NCBI GenBank assembly: GCA_012729875.1
Contig: JAAYCC010000216.1
Location: 1-11,655, forward strand
From: Clostridiales bacterium
Lineage (GTDB): Bacteria > Bacillota > Clostridia > Oscillospirales > Oscillospiraceae
Length of the DNA: 11,655 bases
Direction: 5' to 3'
Numbering within the stretch: the first letter of the stretch is position 1; every line of letters begins with the position of its first letter. Of the stretch, positions 6,415-11,655 are shown piece after piece. The position numbers and the translations under genes were made by a program. Under the pieces are notes generated by a model. It was not told the DNA's origin and ran no database searches. It worked only from the letters and a program-made list of their open reading frames with translations.

Positions 6415-7206
6415 ATGAAATATTTTGGCGGATGTGACGTAGGCTCGACCTACACAAAAGCTGTTATTCTTGATGAAAACGGTAAAATCGTTGCAGATAC
6501 TACTATAAGAAGCAAAATCAACAGCGGCGAAAGCGCTCAGGCCGCGATGGAAGATGTTATTTCAAAGGTGAGCGGACTTAACGGGATCGAAGACCTTGCA
6601 TATCTTATCGGAACAGGCTATGGCCGCAACAAGGTCCCGCAGGCACAGGAAAACATATCCGAGATCTCCTGCCATGCAATGGGCGTTCATGTGACAAACC
6701 CCAACGTTAAGGCGATCATAGACATTGGAGGTCAGGACGTTAAGGGCATCTCCGTCGATTCCGACGGAACGGTCAAGACCTTTGCCATGAACGACAAGTG
6801 CGCAGCGGGTACGGGACGTTTCTTTGAGGCAATGGCGCGGGCATTTGAAATGTCTATTGATGAGTTTTCAAACCTTTCTCTCTCCGCAAAGAACGTTATC
6901 CCCATCACCGCACAGTGCACCGTTTTTGCCGAAAGCGAGGTAATTACCCTTGTCGGCGAGGGCAAACCACGCGACGAGATAGCCGCGGGAATACAGCAGG
7001 CTGTTGCAAAGCGCTGCTTCGTTATGGCTAAAAAGGCCGGCGCAAAAGACAGCATTACCCTGACGGGCGGCTGTGCAAAGAACGCCGGACTCAAGAAGGC
7101 CATTGAGCACGTATTGAGAATCAAGGTTATAGAGCTCAGCACGGACCCGCAGCTTATGGGCGCGCTGGGTGCGGCAGAATACGCCCGTCAGAAGGGCATG
7201 GAATAG
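6415..7206 (+). CDS. ATP-dependent activator of 2-hydroxyacyl-CoA dehydratase (HgdC/BadF type)
   Basis: A 263-residue ASKHA-fold ATPase, nearly the same length as HgdC (260). Its homodimer holds one [4Fe-4S] cluster and uses ATP hydrolysis to push a low-potential electron into the dehydratase or reductase. Phosphate-binding loops are DVGSTYTK at 8-15 and IDIGGQD at 102-108; the cluster ligands are C129 in NDKCAAGTGRF and C168 in TAQCTVFAESEVI, matching the two ligand cysteines of HgdC (C127 and C166). The C-terminal adenosine motif is LTGGCAKN. ATG at 6415 is set by AAGGAG at 6401-6406; in-frame upstream codons would overlap the previous gene. It sits 16 bases after the long subunit, so all parts of the activated enzyme are together. 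Confidence 0.93.
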   Translation: MKYFGGCDVGSTYTKAVILDENGKIVADTTIRSKINSGESAQAAMEDVISKVSGLNGIEDLAYLIGTGYGRNKVPQAQENISEISCHAMGVHVTNPNVKAIIDIGGQDVKGISVDSDGTVKTFAMNDKCAAGTGRFFEAMARAFEMSIDEFSNLSLSAKNVIPITAQCTVFAESEVITLVGEGKPRDEIAAGIQQAVAKRCFVMAKKAGAKDSITLTGGCAKNAGLKKAIEHVLRIKVIELSTDPQLMGALGAAEYARQKGME

Positions 7207-7216
7207 GAGCGGCGAT

Positions 7217-7372
7217 ATGGCTTGGTATTGGATTGTAGCGATTGTTATCGGAGCGCTTTTTGCACTCACCTTTATCACTTATATCACAAACGCGGATATG
7301 AAGCTTGTCGAAAAGATTTACAACAAGCTGTTAGAGTACCACGATAGCAGAGACATAGAAGAAAAAATATAA
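7217..7372 (+). CDS. Small single-pass membrane protein, 51 residues
   Basis: A short protein with one hydrophobic helix at about residues 3-23 (WYWIVAIVIGALFALTFITY), then a charged, probably helical tail ending KIYNKLLEYHDSRDIEEKI. No family was recognised. It is supported as a real gene by AGGAG at 7205-7209, which overlaps the activator's stop and is 7 bases from ATG 7217, and by a TAATG junction in which its stop overlaps the next start by one base. The short N-terminus and acidic tail do not decide topology firmly. Its place between the activator and the acetyl-CoA-synthase-like gene suggests that it tethers a component of the complex to the membrane or serves as an assembly partner; this is inference from position only. 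Confidence 0.75.
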   Translation: MAWYWIVAIVIGALFALTFITYITNADMKLVEKIYNKLLEYHDSRDIEEKI

Positions 7373-8103
7373 TGAGAGTATTTGACGAGACCATTAGAAA
7401 AACATCTGCGTTGCTCTCGGAGAGCGAACCCCGGGTATATGAGTTTATACCCGGGGGCTCCGCGCGGGAGGGCAAAAAGAACGAGCTTATTATGGATCGT
7501 GACTCCGCCTTTGAGCTTGGGGCGGCTGCACTCGGCAGCGTAAATTACAGCCTTTTCACCAATGAGAGAGAGCTTGTTCCGCGGGATGAGATTCTGCTTT
7601 ACGGCAGGGAGCTGTACGAGCTCAAAAACGACTCAGACTTTGCAAGGATCACCGTGATCCTAACTGACGATATTGAGGAAAACGGCGAACAGGGCGCATA
7701 CGCAATTATAAAAGATATAGAGATGAAAAAATTCGAGGTCTCTCCCGAGGGCTATATGATGCGTGTCAGCGCCCTTTCAAACCGTGAGCAGGTTCGCGTC
7801 TCAAAAGCTGCCGTCAAATCTAAGCTCTCCTTTGAGCAGGTCGGCAATCTGTTTATTGAAAAATACAAGCAAAACAGCCATGTGTTGGCGGTTAAGGTCA
7901 TTTTTATAACATTGCCCGACGCCCCCTATGAGGAGATGGACGTCCTCGCGACGACCGCGGTGAACATCACAAAGGCGCTCAATCACATAATTGCAGACAT
8001 GAATATGGACTGCAGCCACTGTGGATGGAAGCCGGTCTGCGACGAGGTTGAGGGTCTGAAGGAAATGCACTTCAAGGCGAGCAGAAACAGCGATCAAAAA
8101 TAA
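7372..8103 (+). CDS. Stand-alone acetyl-CoA synthase (AcsB/CdhC) middle-domain-like protein with C-terminal Cys motif
   Basis: A 243-residue protein that resembles the middle (A2) domain of acetyl-CoA synthase. An opening VFDETIRKT, a central segment with AFELGAAALGSVNYSLF, and REQVRVSKAAVKSKLSFEQV (about residues 138-157) followed by an alpha/beta stretch VKVIFITLPDAPYEEM align by eye to the AcsB region that reads roughly 'R.SK.A...F.F.H.G..L..KF......V..VQVT..TD'. The A3 domain with the Ni-Ni-[4Fe-4S] A-cluster ligands is not present. Instead the C-terminus carries C214-x2-C217-x5-C223 in CSHCGWKPVCDEVEGLKEMHF, a possible metal or Fe-S site of three cysteines. The start overlaps the previous stop by one base, so translation is probably coupled. 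Homology is from memory, not a search; function is unknown, possibly a scaffold or electron-transfer partner. Confidence 0.65.
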   Translation: MRVFDETIRKTSALLSESEPRVYEFIPGGSAREGKKNELIMDRDSAFELGAAALGSVNYSLFTNERELVPRDEILLYGRELYELKNDSDFARITVILTDDIEENGEQGAYAIIKDIEMKKFEVSPEGYMMRVSALSNREQVRVSKAAVKSKLSFEQVGNLFIEKYKQNSHVLAVKVIFITLPDAPYEEMDVLATTAVNITKALNHIIADMNMDCSHCGWKPVCDEVEGLKEMHFKASRNSDQK

Positions 8104-8118
8104 TATGGAGGAATGACA

Positions 8119-10401
8119 ATGAAAGCACTGAAAACCGATGCTGAAGTTCAAAAGTTAGTCGACAGTTATGGCAATTGGTTTCAAAACGGCTGTGAGAACA
8201 GAGCGGGAAATGCCGCGCGCATGACAAAAGAGCTCTATCCCTACACCTCGACTTTTTCACCTATCAGAGTTAACCGCTTGACGATTAAGAACCGTGTCGT
8301 AATGGCGCCCATGGGAAACCTGATGATGTGCGAGGAGGGGGGACGTCCCAACGAGAAGATGATTCAGTATTTCCTTGCCCGCGCAAAGGGCGGAGTCGGT
8401 CTGATCACTTCCGGACTTATCCCGATCAGCGACGGAGTTGACCCCACAGTCACAGAGATCGGCAACAAGGTTATGATGCCGCGCATCAGCCCTTCTCGCA
8501 CACTTATGTCCGGTTGGCGAGATCTTGCACAGGGCTGTCACGCCTACGGCTCCCGCTTCTTCATACAGCTTACCCCCGGTCTGGGACGCGTCGGCCCTCC
8601 TACCTGTCTTGTACAGCAGAAAAAGTTTCCGAAATCCGCATCCTTTAACCGCAACTTCTACATACCCGAACTTCCCTGTATGCGACTGTCGGACCACGGG
8701 CTGAAAAAAATCATAAAAAACGCGGGACAGGCGTCGGCGGACGCGAAGGCCTGCCTTATAGACGGCGTTTATCTTCACGGGCACGAGGGGTATCTGCTGG
8801 AGCAGATGACAAACCCCGCCTTTAACCGCCGCAAGCTCGGCAAATATGCCGACTGGCAGCGCTTCGGCATTGACATGGTAAATGAAATTCGTGACCGCGT
8901 CGGCCCCAACTATCCCATAATGTACCGCATAGACCTCTCTCTGGCCCTGAATGAAACCTATGGCGAGACAATGGACGAGGTTGCGTCACTCAAGAAATTC
9001 AAAAACGGCCGCTCCATTCAGGACACATTGGACTACATGGACAATCTTGTTAAAGCGGGCGTCGATATTTTTGACGTCGACCTCGGCTGCTATGACAACT
9101 GGTGGCTGCCCCATCCGCCCGCGGGTATGCCCGCCGGCTGCTTTATCGACGTCTCTAAGATAGTCAAGGACCATTTTGCCGAAAAGAAGATCCTCTCAAA
9201 CGCAGGGGTTGAGGTCCCCGTCGTTGCCGTGGGAAAGCTGGGCTATCCCGACGTTGCGGAGCGGGCGATCCGCGAGGGCTACTGCGACATGGTCATGCTG
9301 GGCCGTCCTCTGCTGGCGGACGCCGACTGGTGCAACAAAGCCTATGCCGGCGAAGTCGAAAAGATCTGCCCCTGCATCGGCTGCCAGGAGGGCTGCGTAA
9401 ACGAGTTCGTCGAGGGCGGACACATACAGTGTGCTGTGAACGCAAGGACCGGCTTTGAGGAAATTATTCCCGAAAACCCTGTTCCCGCACAAAATCCCAA
9501 AAAGATCGGCGTTATAGGCGCCGGTCCCGCAGGTATAGTTTTTGCTGTCAACGCCGCAAAGCGCGGCCACACTGTTGAGCTTATCGAGAGGGGCGGCAAG
9601 GTTGGCGGCAAGGTCTTGCCGGGCAGCGTACCTGCCATAAAGTTTGACTTTGCAAACTACCTTGAATGGCTCAATAATGAGCTGAAGGCAGCGGAGGCGA
9701 TGCCGGGCTTTACACTGAAGCTGAACACTGCTGCCACCGATGACTGGCTGAAGGCGCAGAATTACGACTCTATCGTATTTGCAATGGGTACAAAGAATGC
9801 CTGTCCGCCGATTCCCGGTATAGACAAGGTTAAGACCGTACAGGCTGTTGACCTTTTGGCTAATCCCGAGCTTATGGGGGACGCAAAAAACATAGTTGTT
9901 GCGGGCGGCGGCGTTGTTGGCTGCGAGACCGCCTATTGGCTTAATTATGAGTACGGGAAAAATGTTAAGGTCGTTGAAATGCTGCCCAACTTCATGCAGG
10001 GCTGCTGCACCGCCAACCGCGCGCATCTGCTGTACTATATGAAAAAGGCGGGAATTGAGCTCTATAACTGCTCAAGAGTCACCTCCTTTGAGAAGGGAAA
10101 GGTAAACTTCACCCAGAATGTCTCAAAGGGAGCGCCCGACCCCTATATTACGTGGCGGCCTCTGCTTCCCGAAAATATCCCCAACCCCATGGCAAAGAAG
10201 ATGGGACCCCAAACCAAGGATATTACCCTTTCTGCGGATCTCGTGGTCCTTGCGATGGGCGGCAGACCTGATGACGCCCTCTATCTTGAGGCGCTGAGGA
10301 CAAATGCGGCTCCCGAGCTGTTCAACATCGGCGACAGCTTTGCGGGCGGCAGAGTCCTTGAGGCAAACAGAGCGGCCTTCAGACTTGCTCAGAGCATATA
10401 A
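8119..10401 (+). CDS. FMN/[4Fe-4S]/FAD flavoprotein of the 2-enoate reductase / BaiCD / 2,4-dienoyl-CoA reductase family
   Basis: A 760-residue multidomain oxidoreductase, about 90 residues longer than 2-enoate reductase (about 667). The family takes electrons from NAD(P)H through FAD and a [4Fe-4S] cluster to FMN and reduces activated C=C bonds. After an extension of about 40 residues, the old-yellow-enzyme barrel opens with RVNRLTIKNRVVMAPMG; HGHEGYLLEQMTNPAFNRR takes the place of the catalytic 'H.AHGYL..qF.sP..N.R', and VDLGCYDNWWLPHPP is typical of enoate reductases. The cluster ligands are C419-x2-C422-x3-C426-x11-C438. FAD and NAD(P)H Rossmann glycines are GAGPAG (467-472) and GGGVVG (596-601). 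GGAGG at 8107-8111 favours ATG 8119 (7 bases) over ATG 8113 (1 base). It is the last gene of the operon, 15 bases after the previous stop. The substrate is unknown. Confidence 0.88.
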   Translation: MKALKTDAEVQKLVDSYGNWFQNGCENRAGNAARMTKELYPYTSTFSPIRVNRLTIKNRVVMAPMGNLMMCEEGGRPNEKMIQYFLARAKGGVGLITSGLIPISDGVDPTVTEIGNKVMMPRISPSRTLMSGWRDLAQGCHAYGSRFFIQLTPGLGRVGPPTCLVQQKKFPKSASFNRNFYIPELPCMRLSDHGLKKIIKNAGQASADAKACLIDGVYLHGHEGYLLEQMTNPAFNRRKLGKYADWQRFGIDMVNEIRDRVGPNYPIMYRIDLSLALNETYGETMDEVASLKKFKNGRSIQDTLDYMDNLVKAGVDIFDVDLGCYDNWWLPHPPAGMPAGCFIDVSKIVKDHFAEKKILSNAGVEVPVVAVGKLGYPDVAERAIREGYCDMVMLGRPLLADADWCNKAYAGEVEKICPCIGCQEGCVNEFVEGGHIQCAVNARTGFEEIIPENPVPAQNPKKIGVIGAGPAGIVFAVNAAKRGHTVELIERGGKVGGKVLPGSVPAIKFDFANYLEWLNNELKAAEAMPGFTLKLNTAATDDWLKAQNYDSIVFAMGTKNACPPIPGIDKVKTVQAVDLLANPELMGDAKNIVVAGGGVVGCETAYWLNYEYGKNVKVVEMLPNFMQGCCTANRAHLLYYMKKAGIELYNCSRVTSFEKGKVNFTQNVSKGAPDPYITWRPLLPENIPNPMAKKMGPQTKDITLSADLVVLAMGGRPDDALYLEALRTNAAPELFNIGDSFAGGRVLEANRAAFRLAQSI

Positions 10402-10437
10402 AAAACAACTTGGCCTATATGTAGATTCAGATAAAGA

Positions 10438-10475
10438 AAAAGAACGAGACTGTTTTATAATAGCCTCGTTCTTTT
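10438..10475. terminator. Rho-independent, probably bidirectional terminator between convergent genes
   Basis: AAAAGAACGAG (10438-10448) pairs perfectly with CTCGTTCTTTT (10465-10475) and the stem continues with CT/AG after one A-C mismatch. The right arm ends in TTTT on the + strand and the left arm gives a T run on the minus strand, as expected between the operon end at 10401 and the deoC end at 10555. Confidence 0.8.
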
Positions 10476-10554
10476 ATATAGGAAAATTAATGCTGAAAAG
10501 CACCTCGCGCATGAAATAAACAGCGGATTGACAGGCTGAGAGATTTCTCTTGTA

Positions 10555-11253
10555 TCAGCTCTCCTGTTCGGCCTGCTGAATAATCTTTACACCCGCCGAC
10601 GCACCGATACGGTCTGCGCCGGCCTCTATCATGGACAGTGTGGCTTCGAGATCGCGGATGCCGCCGGAGGCTTTGACACCCATTTCCGGCCCGACGGCTT
10701 TTCGCATGAGCGCAACATCCGCTTCGGCAGCTCCGCCGCTTGAAAAACCTGTGGAAGTTTTGACAAAATCCGCTCCGGCGGCCTTAGCCAACTTGCAGAC
10801 TAGGGATTTTTCTTCGTCGGTCAAAAGACAAGTCTCTATGATGACTTTCACAAGGGCTTTGTGGTCGGCAGCGGAAACCACGGCGGCTATATCATCTTGT
10901 ACAAGGCGCTTGTCTCCGGACTTTAGCGCGCCTATGTTGATAACCATGTCGATCTCCTGCGCGCCATGACCGATTGCGGCCTTTGTCTCATATGCTTTTG
11001 CTTCGCTCAGCATGGACCCCAAGGGAAATCCGACGACACAGCAGGTCCTGACGTCACTGCCGCGCAGCAGTCCGGAGACGAGAGCTGCGTAACAGGAGTT
11101 GACGCAGACGGAAGCAAAGTTGTATTCGAGCGCTTCCCTGCACAGCTTCTCTATTTGCTCATTGCTTGCATCGGGTTTTAACAGAGTGTGGTCAATGTAT
11201 TTTGCCAATGGCTTTTCCAGTGCGACTCCGCGAATAGTAATACCGTTATCCAT
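10555..11253 (-). CDS. deoC: Deoxyribose-phosphate aldolase
   Basis: A 232-residue class I aldolase that splits 2-deoxy-D-ribose 5-phosphate into glyceraldehyde 3-phosphate and acetaldehyde in deoxynucleoside catabolism. The Schiff-base lysine is K165 in ADFVKTSTGF (E. coli K167), the proton-relay lysine is K194 in GVKASGGIRD (K201), and the aspartate is D102 in EIDMVINIGALKSGD. YIDHTLLKPDAS near residue 19 is the usual N-terminal signature. The length is close to the family norm of about 220. ATG at 11253 has AAAGGA 8 bases upstream on the minus strand, inside a palindrome. The DeoR-family gene lies 57 bases upstream in the same direction, so this is likely a small regulated operon or regulon. 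It is convergent with the reductase operon and has no apparent link to it. Confidence 0.95.
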   Translation of the reverse strand: MDNGITIRGVALEKPLAKYIDHTLLKPDASNEQIEKLCREALEYNFASVCVNSCYAALVSGLLRGSDVRTCCVVGFPLGSMLSEAKAYETKAAIGHGAQEIDMVINIGALKSGDKRLVQDDIAAVVSAADHKALVKVIIETCLLTDEEKSLVCKLAKAAGADFVKTSTGFSSGGAAEADVALMRKAVGPEMGVKASGGIRDLEATLSMIEAGADRIGASAGVKIIQQAEQES

Positions 11254-11271
11254 TTTGAAAATCCTTTCAAA
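11254..11271. promoter_or_regulatory. Palindrome covering the deoC ribosome-binding site
   Basis: TTTGAAA (11254-11260) and TTTCAAA (11265-11271) are perfect 7-base arms around four bases, directly next to the deoC start codon. On the minus strand the AAAGGA Shine-Dalgarno lies partly in the arm and partly in the loop. It may be an operator or a hairpin that limits ribosome access. Confidence 0.4.
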
Positions 11272-11310
11272 GAGTATTTGAAGGCGGCTTAAAATAAAGC
11301 TCCGCTGTGC

Positions 11311-11655
11311 TTATGCTAGGTATAGGTTCTTGCCGTGGCTTTTAAAGTAATCAAGATAGACGGACGGCGTCTTTTCTGTTGTTATGATGTTGTCTATCTG
11401 ATCAAGGTCAAAAACGGGTACAAATGCGTGGTGGTTGAACTTATAGCTGTCCGCGAAGACATAAAAGTTCCTGGAAGCGTTTATAAGACGCGAGTACAGA
11501 GGGATTTGCATGCGATTTTTTATTGTATACCCGCAATCAAGCTCTATTCCGTCAACAGTGATAAAGACCTTGTCGAAGTAAAGAGAACCCAGACCTTTTT
11601 CAATCTCGGAATCAAGCGAGATCGTCTCGATAAAATTTGGACCTACACGGACGTC
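11311..11655 (-). CDS. DeoR-family transcriptional regulator, C-terminal part
   Basis: The frame is open to the window end, so the N-terminal helix-turn-helix is missing; 114 C-terminal residues are visible of a family of about 250. They match the DeoRC sugar-phosphate sensor domain: YFDKVFITVDGIELDCG corresponds to the family's 'DkaF.GvdGid...G', and FYVFADSYKFNHHAFVPVF to 'vlLaDssKfg...f..v', followed by LDQIDNIITTEK. Such proteins repress sugar or nucleoside catabolic operons and release DNA when a sugar phosphate binds. It lies 57 bases upstream of deoC in the same direction, so control of deoC, perhaps by deoxyribose 5-phosphate, is likely but inferred. Confidence 0.85.
   Translation of the reverse strand, partial: DVRVGPNFIETISLDSEIEKGLGSLYFDKVFITVDGIELDCGYTIKNRMQIPLYSRLINASRNFYVFADSYKFNHHAFVPVFDLDQIDNIITTEKTPSVYLDYFKSHGKNLYLA

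Noticed and set aside
2830..8103. A Wood-Ljungdahl CODH/ACS operon
   Set aside because: Only a CooC-like ATPase and an ACS A2-like protein are present; no CODH catalytic subunit, A-cluster domain, corrinoid protein or methyltransferase of that pathway is in the window.
9196..10026. Minus-strand frame of 276 codons opposite the flavoprotein gene
   Set aside because: It lies over the FAD-binding region of a well-supported gene and its translation shows no coherent fold or motif.
3610..10401. A standard reductive Stickland (fld-type) or bile-acid (bai) operon
   Set aside because: The CoA-transferase, acyl-CoA dehydrogenase and ETF of fld, and the CoA ligase, hydratase and dehydrogenases of bai, are missing; only single families are shared.
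10304..10519. Small + strand frame across the end of the flavoprotein and the terminator
   Set aside because: It starts inside the flavoprotein gene and runs through the terminator hairpin; no RBS.

Overview
The window looks like a mid-GC chromosomal segment of a strictly anaerobic Gram-positive bacterium of the class Clostridia, probably a gut Oscillospirales- or Lachnospirales-type organism. This rests on Shine-Dalgarno sites close to AAGGAGG, the set of oxygen-sensitive enzyme families (2-hydroxyacyl-CoA dehydratase with its ATP-dependent activator, enoate-reductase-type flavoprotein, CooC-type ATPase, acetyl-CoA-synthase-like protein), the low-GC intergenic regions and a consensus sigma-A promoter. 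No tRNA, rRNA, CRISPR array or insertion sequence was seen.

Layout. Bases 1-561 hold the 3' end of a family-5 (Opp/NikA-type) solute-binding lipoprotein gene, followed by a strong hairpin and a SAM-dependent O-methyltransferase gene (661-1665). A consensus promoter (1700-1728) with a structured leader precedes a TetR-family regulator (1873-2514). After a 315-base intergenic region with two copies of an operator-like inverted repeat comes a tightly packed seven-gene operon on the + strand (2830-10401): CooC-like nickel-insertion-type ATPase, two 2-hydroxyacyl-CoA dehydratase-family subunits, their BadF/HgdC-type ATP-dependent activator, a 51-residue single-pass membrane protein, a stand-alone relative of the middle domain of acetyl-CoA synthase with a C-terminal cysteine motif, and a 760-residue FMN/[4Fe-4S]/FAD enoate-reductase-type flavoprotein. 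A hairpin terminator (10438-10475) separates this operon from a convergent minus-strand pair: deoC (10555-11253) and, upstream of it, the C-terminal part of a DeoR-family regulator (11311-11655, cut by the window end).

How the genes may work together. The activator hydrolyses ATP to inject a low-potential electron into the paired dehydratase-like subunits, which in known relatives drive radical dehydration of 2-hydroxyacyl-CoA or reduction of aromatic or double-cubane-type substrates. The flavoprotein could supply electrons or reduce the resulting enoate. What does not fit known dehydratase operons is the CooC-like ATPase, which keeps the CxC metal-binding motif, and the acetyl-CoA-synthase-like protein, while the catalytic CODH and A-cluster parts, a CoA-transferase or ligase, and an acyl-CoA dehydrogenase/ETF are all absent from the window. 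The operon is therefore the best candidate here for an undescribed system: an ATP-driven low-potential reductase or dehydratase, possibly with a nickel-dependent maturation step, under TetR-type control. The substrate cannot be read from the sequence.
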